Shown: in pieces, positions 1-8,294 of the stretch | Layout: every line of letters starts with the position of its first letter | Numbering within the stretch: position 1 is the stretch's first letter | Origin: an uncultured Lachnospiraceae bacterium | GTDB lineage: Bacteria > Bacillota > Clostridia > Lachnospirales > Lachnospiraceae | Length of the DNA stretch: 17,885 nt | Assembly (NCBI GenBank): GCA_937915975.1 | Contig: CALGGL010000070.1 | Coordinates: 1-17,885 of the forward strand | Direction of reading: 5' to 3' | Program-made: the position numbers and the translations under genes | Notes under the pieces: model-generated | What the model saw: the letters and a program-made list of their open reading frames with translations, nothing else | Databases searched by the model: none | What the model was told of the DNA's origin: nothing

Positions 1-1
1 C

Positions 2-187
2 ATTGGTGAGAAGATTCCTAAGATTAAGTATAAGAAGAACAATGCAACTAGCTTCTATGTACTTGTATCAGCTAAGGGTACTGTAAGCGTATGGATCGGT
101 TCAGGCGCTCCTGGTATCTCACAGTCAGGTACAAAGGGAACAAACTGCTGGCAGTTAGCTCCTGAGCTTGATAAAGAGTATCAGTAA
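2..187 (+). CDS. C-terminal end of a probable type IV pilin (5'-truncated)
   Basis: An open frame enters from the left edge and stops at TAA 185-187, giving 61 residues (IGEKIPKIKYKKN... to ...APELDKEYQ). It has a short beta-rich pattern (SFYVLVSAKGTVSVWIG), a single Cys-Trp pair near the end and no membrane segment, which suits the globular C-terminal part of a secreted pilin. The N-terminal prepilin signal that would prove this lies outside the window. The pilin assignment rests on its position directly upstream of a prepilin peptidase and the rest of a T4P operon. A terminator-like hairpin follows within 20 bases, so this gene may form a separate, more abundant transcript, as expected for a major pilin. 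It could equally be another secreted protein. Confidence 0.5.
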   Translation: MGEKIPKIKYKKNNATSFYVLVSAKGTVSVWIGSGAPGISQSGTKGTNCWQLAPELDKEYQ

Positions 188-202
188 GATTTAAATCATT
201 AC

Positions 203-245
203 ACAGTTATAATTCCACCTGATTCGCCAGGTGGAATTTAACTGT
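203..245 (+). terminator. Terminator-like hairpin, possibly leaky, between the pilin-like gene and the prepilin peptidase gene
   Basis: An 11-bp perfect stem (211-221 with 228-238, 6-base loop) is extended by a further 7 bp (203-209 with 239-245) after one bulged base. It lies just after the stop of the upstream gene. The sequence after it is AT-rich (ATAAAAATAC) but lacks a clean T-tract, so termination may be partial. That would leave the upstream gene as the most abundant transcript while letting some polymerase read into the downstream genes. No convincing separate promoter is visible between the hairpin and the next start codon. Confidence 0.6.
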
Positions 246-294
246 ATAAAAATACTTATACAAGCAGAGCTTGCTTTGAAAGGATTAACTGAAT

Positions 295-1080
295 ATGAAT
301 ATAGATATAGAAATTGGAGAAAAAATCCTTTTTTCTGTGGTTTTTGGGCTATATGGCATAGTCATAGGAAGCTTTCTTAATGTACTGATATTACGTACAC
401 CGATAAAAGAAAGTATAACCTTCAAGCGTTCGCATTGTATGAGTTGCGGTCATACACTTGCGTGGTATGACTTATTTCCATTATTTAGTTATTTGTTTTT
501 GGGTGGAAAGTGCAGATATTGTAAGGCGCATATTTCATGCCAGTATCCTATTATAGAAGGATTAAATGGCTTGCTGTACATAGGTATATATCTGGCAAAA
601 GGTTTTACAATAGAGACGATATTATATTGCTTGTGCACTTCTGCTTTACTTGCTTTGAGCGTCATAGATGCTCGTACGCGGGAAATCCCCGTGGGATTTA
701 ATATTTTTATATTTATTTTAGGACTGGTTAGGCTTTTAACAGACTTAAGTCATTGGAGCCAGTATGTAATCGGTTTTTTTGCGGTCAGCGGTTTTTTGTT
801 TCTTCTTATTCTTATTACCAAAGGAAGAGGTATGGGAGGAGGAGATATGAAACTCATGGCAGCAACCGGCTTACTATTGGGCTGGAAGCTTAATATTTTA
901 GCATTTTTGATGGGGTGTATACTTGCTTCGGTTATACATCTTACGATGATGGCTATTAAGAAAGCAGATAGAAGCTTGTCCTTTGGACCGTATCTTTCTG
1001 CGGGAATTTATATAGCAATGATATGGGGTGAACAGCTTGTAAGCTGGTACCTGAGTATGTGGGCTTTTGAGTCCTTATAA
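295..1080 (+). CDS. pilD: Prepilin peptidase, A24 family (leader peptidase/methylase)
   Basis: This membrane aspartic protease cleaves prepilins after the conserved Gly of their leader; the bifunctional family also N-methylates the new N-terminus. The 261-residue sequence starts with a hydrophobic segment containing GSFLNV (25-30), followed by a cytoplasmic domain with two Cys-x2-Cys pairs (C48/C51 and C73/C76), the zinc-type site of full-length enzymes. Several membrane helices follow. The two catalytic aspartates are D125 (VIDARTREIP) and D184 in the GxGD-type motif GRGMGGGDMK. The length is normal for the full bifunctional form. The ATG start has GAAAGGA about 11 bases upstream. The expected substrates are encoded downstream: three products carry G^F(S/T)xxE signals, and a fourth has a related N-terminus. 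Confidence 0.95.
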   Translation: MNIDIEIGEKILFSVVFGLYGIVIGSFLNVLILRTPIKESITFKRSHCMSCGHTLAWYDLFPLFSYLFLGGKCRYCKAHISCQYPIIEGLNGLLYIGIYLAKGFTIETILYCLCTSALLALSVIDARTREIPVGFNIFIFILGLVRLLTDLSHWSQYVIGFFAVSGFLFLLILITKGRGMGGGDMKLMAATGLLLGWKLNILAFLMGCILASVIHLTMMAIKKADRSLSFGPYLSAGIYIAMIWGEQLVSWYLSMWAFESL

Positions 1081-1115
1081 TTAAAATCACTGATTAGCGA
1101 GGGAGGCTATAACGA

Positions 1116-2738
1116 ATGGCAAAAAACGGTAAAGTGTTATCAATTGATATCACAAATGAAAGTATTACTATTATTGAATTGACTGCTTCAGCTAAGAAGC
1201 AGACTTACATTCACAATGTTATCATCTTTGAAACTCCGGAAGATGCATACGAGGACGGAGTAATCAAGGAGCCTGAGAAAATTGCTGCAGCAATAAGAGA
1301 TCAGCTTGCAGCCAGAGGTATAACCAATAAGAATGTAATCTTTGTATTGTCTTCAACAAAGATTGTTAACAGAGAAGTTGTTATACCGTTTGTAAAAGAG
1401 AATAAAATCAGAGGAATCATTAACGCAAACTCATCAGAATATTTCCCTGTAAATATAGAGGATTATGTGGTTTCTCATTCAGTGCTTGAAACGGTAACCG
1501 ATGCTGAAAACAATAAGCAGTTAAGAGTACTTGCTGTTGCTGCTCCTCAGCAGATGGTTAAATCATATTATGATTTGGGTACAATGGCAGGACTTAATGT
1601 TGTATCACTTGATTACATAGGTAATGCAATGCTCCAGCTTATCAAAACCCAGACTACCGCAAGTGCAACCACAATGGTAATCCAGTTAGGAAGTGAGTCA
1701 ACCGTACTTAATATAGTACAGGGTGATAACCTTCTTCTTCAAAGAACAGTACCTCACGGTACAAACCCTGTTGTAAATGTAGTTATGGATGAGAAGGGTG
1801 TAGATGCAACAACAGCTATGACACTTCTTCAAAATGACAGACTTATTACAGTTGATTTTGATGACAACGAAACAACAGGAGCTTTCAGATATTTGATTAA
1901 CAATATCGGACGTGTAATGGACTTCTATGCTTCAAGAAATCCGGATAAGCCTATTGAGGACGTATTCCTTACAGGTGACGGTGCTCTTATAAGAGGTATT
2001 GATGGTCTTTTCAAGGTTCAGTTAAATGTAAATACAAGAATTATGGACAGCTTGTACAATATCAAGTTTGATCCGAGTATTGATTTAAAGGTATACAACC
2101 CTGTATATCTTGTAACTCCTATCGGTGCTGCATTTGCACCTATGGATTTTGTTCCGCTTGATTCTTCAAAGGCAAAGAGCGAATCTTCAGGTAACGGTGC
2201 AACCATTGCCTGTGCGGCTGTGTTTGCAATCTGCGTTATAGCTTCGGCAGTTATGGCGTTTATGTCAATTAAGGCAAAGAACGATGCCGAGTCTAAGAAG
2301 GAATCATTGGAGCAGGATATTGCAAGAATCAGTGATATAGAGCAGGTTGTTAATGAGATGAATGCAGCTCAGGCAAGATATGTGGATGCTGCTACAATGT
2401 ATAATACTACTTACAGCTTAAATGAAAATGTAAGAGTGTTTATCAGCCAGCTCGAGTCAAAGATTCCTACAAATGTTGTTGTTACAGGATTTGTCAGCTC
2501 ACCTGACGGAATTTCCATTCCTGCGGTTTCAACAAGCTGGGATGGAGTTGCTGACTTTATAATTCAGCTTAAGACTATTGACTGTATTGATGATGCTTAT
2601 GTTTCAAGTGTAGCTAAGATTATCGATGAGAGTGGTCAGGTTACATATAACTTTACTGCAACTGCAGTGTATGTTGATGTAAGAACACCTGAAGAACTTG
2701 GTATCGTTTCAGACGTTGCTACAGAAGAAGCTGAATAG
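1116..2738 (+). CDS. pilM: PilM-PilN fusion protein (T4P inner-membrane alignment platform)
   Basis: Residues 1 to about 342 are PilM-like, the actin-fold cytoplasmic ATPase of T4P. Visible motifs are the N-terminal phosphate-loop strand (VLSIDITNESITIIEL), YFPVNIEDYV (109-118), a second phosphate-type strand (MVIQLGSESTVLNIV) and TGDGALIRGIDGLF near 286-299. DFVPLD follows at 344-349 and resembles the INLLP-type peptide at the N-terminus of PilN, which normally docks on PilM. A membrane helix (about 363-384), a charged coiled-coil-like stretch (385-425) and a PilN-type periplasmic/exoplasmic domain complete the chain (FISQLESKIPTNVVVTGFV, then VADFIIQLKTIDCIDDAYVSSV). At 540 residues it is too long for PilM alone (about 350) and fits PilM plus PilN (about 190). 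The ATG is preceded by GAGGGAGG. The PilO-like gene starts 18 bases after the stop, which supports a combined M-N-O platform. Confidence 0.85.
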   Translation: MAKNGKVLSIDITNESITIIELTASAKKQTYIHNVIIFETPEDAYEDGVIKEPEKIAAAIRDQLAARGITNKNVIFVLSSTKIVNREVVIPFVKENKIRGIINANSSEYFPVNIEDYVVSHSVLETVTDAENNKQLRVLAVAAPQQMVKSYYDLGTMAGLNVVSLDYIGNAMLQLIKTQTTASATTMVIQLGSESTVLNIVQGDNLLLQRTVPHGTNPVVNVVMDEKGVDATTAMTLLQNDRLITVDFDDNETTGAFRYLINNIGRVMDFYASRNPDKPIEDVFLTGDGALIRGIDGLFKVQLNVNTRIMDSLYNIKFDPSIDLKVYNPVYLVTPIGAAFAPMDFVPLDSSKAKSESSGNGATIACAAVFAICVIASAVMAFMSIKAKNDAESKKESLEQDIARISDIEQVVNEMNAAQARYVDAATMYNTTYSLNENVRVFISQLESKIPTNVVVTGFVSSPDGISIPAVSTSWDGVADFIIQLKTIDCIDDAYVSSVAKIIDESGQVTYNFTATAVYVDVRTPEELGIVSDVATEEAE

Positions 2739-2756
2739 TAAAGGGGGTTGATATAT

Positions 2757-3869
2757 ATGACACAGAGTAATATCAGATTATTATTAGTTGTATTTGGTGT
2801 AGGTATAGTATTCTTGGTTTGGATGTATGTATATAAACCTAATATGGATGATAAGTCATCTATAGACAGTGAAATCTCAACATTACAGGCAAGATACGAT
2901 GAATTAAAATCTATGGAAGTACATAGAGACGAATATGTTGCATTAACTAAGGAATACAATGAGAAGTTTGAAGAATCAATTGAAATCTTCCCTGCAACTC
3001 TTGATCAGGAAATTTCCGTTATGTTTATGAAGGGAATTGAAAAGGATCAGGGCAATCTTCAGTTTGATATCCAGACTGTAGGCCTCGGACAGGAAGAGCT
3101 TTTCTATTCACTCGGTGGCGGTGCTCCGGTTGCTGACGAGTCAGGCGAAGAGGTTACTACCGCTGCAACAGGTGATGTTTATGAGTGCTACAGAGCTAAT
3201 TTCCCGATATCATACACAGGTTCTTATGAAGGAATTAAGGATCTTATTGATTACGTAATGGCTTACAAGTACAGAATGAACATTGTCGGTCTCAGTATCA
3301 ATTATGATGATGTTGAGGATGTTTATACAGGTATTATAAGTCTTAATGCTTACTGTGTAACAGGCGGCGACAGAGAAGCTGATAAGGTTACAACAGATGT
3401 ATCAAACGGTGTAAGTAATATCTTCTTAGGCGGTGCAGGTGCTGCGGTTCCTTCATCAGGAGGATCATCAAGTGTAACTTCAAGCTCAAATGATGTAAAG
3501 ATTACACTTAATAATGCAAACGGTGATTCTACAAGCGGCGTTGTTGTAGCAGCAGGAAGTGCTTCATTAACATATGATGATAATGATGTTACAACAGTAG
3601 ATGTTAAGGTTGAGGAAAATGACGGTAAGAAAGTTGCAACAATAACACTTAACGGTAAGGATACAACAGTAGATATAGCTGATGATGCTACAACCTTTGG
3701 AATCTTTGTAGCTTCTTCAGGAAGAGTTGATTCAGATGATACCAACGGTATCAAGCTTAATGTTACAAATGATACAAGTGTTGCAGTTGAAATAGTTGTT
3801 GATGGAGATGACAGCTCATCACCAAGATTTACAATGGGCAGCAAGTCTGGAACTGTAAAGGTTTATTAA
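2757..3869 (+). CDS. pilO: PilO-like T4P platform protein with an added C-terminal beta-rich domain
   Basis: A short N-terminal cytoplasmic tail and one membrane helix (about 7-27) are followed by a coiled-coil-like segment (about 32-75) and a ferredoxin-like PilO-type domain (EIFPATLDQEISVMFMKGIEKD; ISYTGSYEGIKDLIDYVMAYKYRM; ISLNAYCVTG, to about 203). Topology, size of this part and position after PilM-PilN all suit PilO, which pairs with PilN outside the membrane. From about 222 onward there is a Gly/Ser-rich linker and roughly 125 residues rich in Val, Thr, Asp and Asn with beta-strand periodicity, absent from ordinary PilO (about 200 residues). I chose ATG 2757 because AGGGGG at 2742-2747 lies 9 bases upstream. 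A TTG at 2748 abuts that ribosome binding site and is unlikely. Similarity to PilO is recognised from pattern and context, not from a strict motif. Confidence 0.75.
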   Translation: MTQSNIRLLLVVFGVGIVFLVWMYVYKPNMDDKSSIDSEISTLQARYDELKSMEVHRDEYVALTKEYNEKFEESIEIFPATLDQEISVMFMKGIEKDQGNLQFDIQTVGLGQEELFYSLGGGAPVADESGEEVTTAATGDVYECYRANFPISYTGSYEGIKDLIDYVMAYKYRMNIVGLSINYDDVEDVYTGIISLNAYCVTGGDREADKVTTDVSNGVSNIFLGGAGAAVPSSGGSSSVTSSSNDVKITLNNANGDSTSGVVVAAGSASLTYDDNDVTTVDVKVEENDGKKVATITLNGKDTTVDIADDATTFGIFVASSGRVDSDDTNGIKLNVTNDTSVAVEIVVDGDDSSSPRFTMGSKSGTVKVY

Positions 3870-3885
3870 GAGAGGATGAGGATTT

Positions 3886-5340
3886 ATGGCAAGAAAAAAC
3901 AATAAAGGTTTTTCCGTTATAGAAATTGTCATTGCCATTACAATACTGTCGTTACTTTTAGTTCCGATAGTTAAACAGATTAGTCAGACCTTAAGAACCA
4001 GTCGACAAGCCAAGAAACAGCAATATGCTATGGATAATGCAGTTTATCTCATGGAAGACTTTCAAAAGTCTTCCATGGGAGAACTTGAAACCAAGTACGG
4101 AGTCCCTACAAAAAAGCCTGAGACTGTAAAGTGTCAGTTGTATGATGCTTCAGGCAATACCTTAACGGGAGGACTTGTTTCATACAATGCTTATAAGTAT
4201 AGTGCGGGAACAGTTACCCTTGGCTACGAAAAAACCTCGTTTACGAGGACGGTTATATTGGATGATTTATCAACGGCACTTATGGGATTTGATGTCCATA
4301 ATGTGGATACTTCGGTGACGGAGAATACTAAAGGTTATAAGTTAGTAAGTGCTACAAGTGCTATTGACGGATTTGTACTTAATTCAGAGGGGCATCTTGT
4401 AAAATACGATTCAAACGGATATGTAATAGGTGCTGTTTGTGAGGTTGCTGACAAGGTGGAAAACCCTAATGAGATCAACCTTGGAAATATGCAGAATATG
4501 GATAGCTCAAACGTAGCGATAATTCCGGGTTCCGCAACCAACTTTGATTCACAGGCTGAAAATGCATTTTTCTCACTTGCTATGGAGAAACTTAAGGAAG
4601 AACACTATGCTGACTGGCTTCAGGCTATGGGCCATGTAAGCAGTGATAGTATACTTAACCAGCATTATAATCTTGCAAATACTACTAAAGTTACAAAGAT
4701 TTATGTCGATAAAGGTAATGACGGGGAAGAATATTATATCGTAAGTGTTGATGTATGTTATGAGAATTCTTCATTATCAAAGACACTTGAATATAATGTT
4801 TACTCACAGAAGTTTTATATGGATGAGTGCCCTGCCATATATATGGAATATCAGCCTTACACAGCTGAGTCAGGTGCAAGTGATGTAATATATGCAGCAA
4901 ATGATTACATTCTTGTTGACAACTATGTGGAGGGTGCAAAAATTTATCTGTATAAGCCGTTCAGAGATCAGATGAATGTTGTTGACGGTGTTACCGATTC
5001 CGATCATGTAGCACCTGCTGACGGATATAAGTTCTATCAGCAAAGCGGATCAACATCCACAGTAACAATTCATGTGTGCAGTGCGACTAATTCAGGTGAA
5101 GAATCAAATGTGTTTACAAATATTGATTTGTCAACCTTTGACACATCGGTATTTTCAGGATTTACATCCGTAGCTGCTGAAAACGGCGGTACAAGAGAAG
5201 CTTATACCGGTTTGAAGAGATTATCGGATGATAGGAGAACACAAGACAGATTATATACTATAAATGTTGTTTTGGAACCGGGACCTGATGATAAGGGTTC
5301 AAACACTGTAAGTCTTACTGGAGCAAAGGGGGAAAATTAG
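3886..5340 (+). CDS. Large minor pilin, PilV/GspI-like, with a prepilin leader
   Basis: The N-terminus MARKNNKG^FSVIEIVIAITILSL is a textbook type IV prepilin signal: a short basic leader, Gly at 8, Phe at +1, Glu at +5 (E13), then a continuous hydrophobic helix that leads into a polar amphipathic stretch (RTSRQAKKQQYAMDNAVYLMEDFQ). The prepilin peptidase gene is three genes upstream. At 484 residues it is much larger than typical pilins (130-200). The rest is a predicted exported, Tyr/Asp/Ser-rich globular part with no family I recognise. As the first of four consecutive pilin-type proteins, it is labelled PilV-like by position and N-terminus only. The ribosome binding site is GAGGATGAGGA a few bases before the ATG. 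The next gene begins immediately after its stop codon. A strong inverted repeat lies inside the gene at 4050-4077. Confidence 0.8.
   Translation: MARKNNKGFSVIEIVIAITILSLLLVPIVKQISQTLRTSRQAKKQQYAMDNAVYLMEDFQKSSMGELETKYGVPTKKPETVKCQLYDASGNTLTGGLVSYNAYKYSAGTVTLGYEKTSFTRTVILDDLSTALMGFDVHNVDTSVTENTKGYKLVSATSAIDGFVLNSEGHLVKYDSNGYVIGAVCEVADKVENPNEINLGNMQNMDSSNVAIIPGSATNFDSQAENAFFSLAMEKLKEEHYADWLQAMGHVSSDSILNQHYNLANTTKVTKIYVDKGNDGEEYYIVSVDVCYENSSLSKTLEYNVYSQKFYMDECPAIYMEYQPYTAESGASDVIYAANDYILVDNYVEGAKIYLYKPFRDQMNVVDGVTDSDHVAPADGYKFYQQSGSTSTVTIHVCSATNSGEESNVFTNIDLSTFDTSVFSGFTSVAAENGGTREAYTGLKRLSDDRRTQDRLYTINVVLEPGPDDKGSNTVSLTGAKGEN
4050..4077 (+). repeat. Perfect 13-bp inverted repeat inside the PilV-like pilin gene
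   Basis: The arms 4050-4062 (CATGGAAGACTTT) and 4065-4077 are exact reverse complements separated by two bases. Pairing continues outward through one G-T wobble and two further pairs (4047-4080). It sits in the coding sequence right after the pilin N-terminal helix (codons for YLMEDFQKSSMGE), so the RNA would form a strong hairpin about 160 bases into the gene. Function is unknown; it could act in RNA processing or translation rate, or be chance. Confidence 0.7.
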
Positions 5341-8283
5341 TTGAAAAAATTTAAAAAATTATTCAAAAAACTAAATAACAGCGGCTCCAGTATAATAATG
5401 GTTGTTGTATCTATGGCATTTATAGGAATAGTTGTAGGTGCGCTTCTTACTGCAGCCGGATATGCATATCGTTTAAGAATGCAGGATTTGAATGCGAGAG
5501 ATAATTTCTATTATGTTGAGCATGCTATGGAAGAGATATATGCCGGTGTCGGTTCAGAGACATTGGTTAATATGCAGGATGCATATGTATATACCGTAGA
5601 GAATATGGTAAGATACGATGTTGCTACCCAGTCATATGTTAATATATCAAATGACGATGCTGAGAAGATGTTTAAGGATAAGTTTATGGAAAACCTGTCC
5701 ACAAATGATTTCTTTGCTCAGGCAACCATAGCGGCTTCGCTGGAAAAATTCATTACGGATTCAACAGTAGTACTTGATCCATCAAGATTATATGTTCAGA
5801 GAGATTATGTAACTAAGGATGGAGTTCAGGTTCTTGATAAGATAACAATTAAAAACGTAACGCTTAAGAGAACTGTTAACTATGACAGATCCACTGCGAA
5901 CGGGGATTACACTCAGACTATATCAACTGATATAGAAATAGGTAATCCTGATTTTGATGTTTTATTCAATGCTGCAGGCGGTGACAGTACAAACATTTTC
6001 GGTTTTGCTTTAGTTGCCGATATGGGTGTTGAGATAAACGAAAATCAGCCTGTAACAATTGCGGGTAACATATATGCGGCTTCTGATTATTATAATAAGA
6101 AATATAACGAAAGCACATATAATGATACTGTCAGTGATGATACTAAGAGCTTTACGGCAAGTAATAATATTGAATATAAGCATGGAAGCGTAACTTCCAA
6201 GACTTATACTTCGGAAAATAACAACACCTACTATAATATGCAGGGAACTATCAATAATCCGTTGGTTCCGGGTGAAAAGGAATATTATGACGGTGTTAAT
6301 AAGAGAAGTATGTACTCCGGATTGTTTATAGACAGAACGGACGTTTCAATACTTGCGGATTTGGTTATTGTTCCGGGAACAATAGCGGTTATGGATACGG
6401 GAAGCCTTTCCGTATTCGGTAAGAACGGTATGTCGGTTTCCGAGTCTGAGGTTTGGGCTGATAATGTTATTCTCGGAGGATACAGCTCAAGAGTATTCCT
6501 CAGAAAAGACAATGACGGAAATGATGTATATTCTTATAACGGAGCATCTGCAAATATACGTGCAAATATGTATATAAAGGATGATACGGAACTTAATGCT
6601 ACAGCATCCGACTTTAAGTTAAGAGGAAAATACTACGGTTACGGTGACAGCACCATGAAGGACAGCAGATCCTTCATTCCTACGGTTGACCTTGATAACT
6701 TCCAGAGAGATTATGTAGTATATGATACAAACGGAAATGTTGTAAAACAGAACGGTCAAACAGTTTTCGAAAAGGAAAACAGAGGACACTACAACAGTAG
6801 TGCTATTATCGTAAACGGTGAAAGATCGGTACTTGACCTTGAGGAGACCAGCGTTTTATATCTTGCAGGTCGTGCATATATTGAATTATCCAAAAATGTA
6901 ACCTCAGAGGACTTCCAGGAAAAAGACAGTAACGGTACAGTTACAGGTAATTATGTTAACAGACAGACTATCGAGTTTGTACCTGAAGGCAATAATTTCC
7001 GTACTACCGATCCTAACGATACAGAATTTTTAAGAGATTATAAGACAGGTGAAAGTTTGACATTAAAGACAAACCAGCTTGCTTATATTCCGGTTCAGTA
7101 TACCGGTATGCCGACTCCGGCAGTTGCACTTGACGGAAAAGTAAGTGTGGCAGCCGATGATTACGGAAATACCCAGTATGATGCTGATTTACACCCGGCA
7201 TTAAGAGGAAGTGCTTTATTTGAGAAATATTTCCCTGCTGCAAGATTTGTGGATGCAAACGATAAGTATGGCATTCCTTGTATCATGCAGGAGGTATCAG
7301 GTAAGAAGTATTACTATTATGATTTTGAAAGAGCTTATAATATGATTAAAAATGCAGCCGGTGTTTTAGGCCCTGGTGTGATTGATTCGACTGCATTTGT
7401 AACCGAATTCCCGAGTGCTGAAGCATATGCTGCAGGATTTATCAAGGATTATGTTGCTGAGCTCAATGATCCTAACAGTGTAATTAAAGAATATCTTACC
7501 GATATCAGTGATTATGACGGATTTGAAGCCGGCACAATTACTATTCCTAGAACAGGAACAGATTCATTTGTTTACTCAAGTGGTGCCATCACCACAAAGA
7601 GTGATACTGCTTTTGATGTAATAGTTGATAATTCAACTAATTTAAGTACATTATTCAGCAGCCAGAATGGATTTGAGGTAAACGGAACACTTCCGGCAGA
7701 TTATTCTAAGGAACTTGCTAAGGAATACAATTTCGTTAAATGGAATCTCGGTCACTTCTCAAGTACCGCTGAAGGCGATAATGAAAAGCTTTATATAACC
7801 GAGATGCTTGATAATGACGATTTTGGTGAAGCATCCATAACACCTATTAATAAGTTCCTTAATTACGACAAGATTAATACAACAAAGAGACTTAACCTTT
7901 CATCAGAATATTATGTAGTTTATTCAAATCAGGACGTAGTGGTTAATGAGACCGGTATTGTTAAGGGTATTATCTTAACAAAGGGTGATGTAACCTTTGG
8001 TGCTAATGTAACAGGATTTGAAGGACTTATAGTTGCCGGCGGTAAGGTATATGTAACCGGTAAGGTTCAGACAATTACCGCAAGTGCTGAGATTTGTAGA
8101 GCAATACTTAGGGAGTGCCAGTTATCAGGTGATGACGCTTGTAAGGATTTCCTTAAGCTGTTCAAGGGTTATGAGGACTCTTCAATAATTTCAGATGATA
8201 CTAATCAGTCAGCAAGATCAATTGACACAATAGATTATTCGGATGTTGTTAAGTTTAACAACTGGATGAAGAACGTGGAATAG
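5341..8283 (+). CDS. Very large PilX-like pilus-associated protein (980 residues)
   Basis: It starts at TTG, abutting the stop of the previous gene, with AAAGGGGG at 5325-5332 giving an 8-base spacing; no better start is nearby. The N-terminus is strongly basic (MKKFKKLFKKL), then NNSGSSIIMVVVSMAFIGIVVGAL..., one hydrophobic helix that continues into an amphipathic segment (YAYRLRMQDLNARDNFYYVEHAMEEIY). This resembles PilX-type N-termini, which lack the usual Glu at +5, as here. The exported body is largely beta-rich and unrecognised. Near residues 858-915 there is a repetitive beta pattern (VVVNETGIVKGIILTKGDVTFG, then GFEGLIVAGGKVYVTGKV), like the beta-solenoid turns of polymer-forming or bactofilin-like segments. 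It is about five times the usual PilX length. Position between two pilins suggests a minor pilin or tip-complex component; its exact role is unknown. Confidence 0.7.
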   Translation: MKKFKKLFKKLNNSGSSIIMVVVSMAFIGIVVGALLTAAGYAYRLRMQDLNARDNFYYVEHAMEEIYAGVGSETLVNMQDAYVYTVENMVRYDVATQSYVNISNDDAEKMFKDKFMENLSTNDFFAQATIAASLEKFITDSTVVLDPSRLYVQRDYVTKDGVQVLDKITIKNVTLKRTVNYDRSTANGDYTQTISTDIEIGNPDFDVLFNAAGGDSTNIFGFALVADMGVEINENQPVTIAGNIYAASDYYNKKYNESTYNDTVSDDTKSFTASNNIEYKHGSVTSKTYTSENNNTYYNMQGTINNPLVPGEKEYYDGVNKRSMYSGLFIDRTDVSILADLVIVPGTIAVMDTGSLSVFGKNGMSVSESEVWADNVILGGYSSRVFLRKDNDGNDVYSYNGASANIRANMYIKDDTELNATASDFKLRGKYYGYGDSTMKDSRSFIPTVDLDNFQRDYVVYDTNGNVVKQNGQTVFEKENRGHYNSSAIIVNGERSVLDLEETSVLYLAGRAYIELSKNVTSEDFQEKDSNGTVTGNYVNRQTIEFVPEGNNFRTTDPNDTEFLRDYKTGESLTLKTNQLAYIPVQYTGMPTPAVALDGKVSVAADDYGNTQYDADLHPALRGSALFEKYFPAARFVDANDKYGIPCIMQEVSGKKYYYYDFERAYNMIKNAAGVLGPGVIDSTAFVTEFPSAEAYAAGFIKDYVAELNDPNSVIKEYLTDISDYDGFEAGTITIPRTGTDSFVYSSGAITTKSDTAFDVIVDNSTNLSTLFSSQNGFEVNGTLPADYSKELAKEYNFVKWNLGHFSSTAEGDNEKLYITEMLDNDDFGEASITPINKFLNYDKINTTKRLNLSSEYYVVYSNQDVVVNETGIVKGIILTKGDVTFGANVTGFEGLIVAGGKVYVTGKVQTITASAEICRAILRECQLSGDDACKDFLKLFKGYEDSSIISDDTNQSARSIDTIDYSDVVKFNNWMKNVE

Positions 8284-8294
8284 GGGTGATGCTG

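Noticed and set aside
3350..3844. Long - strand open frame opposite the PilO-like gene tail
   Set aside because: It lies within a well-supported + strand gene, is low complexity (Ser/Thr/Val/Leu), and has no ribosome binding site. It is a shadow of the repetitive Thr/Val/Asp coding region.
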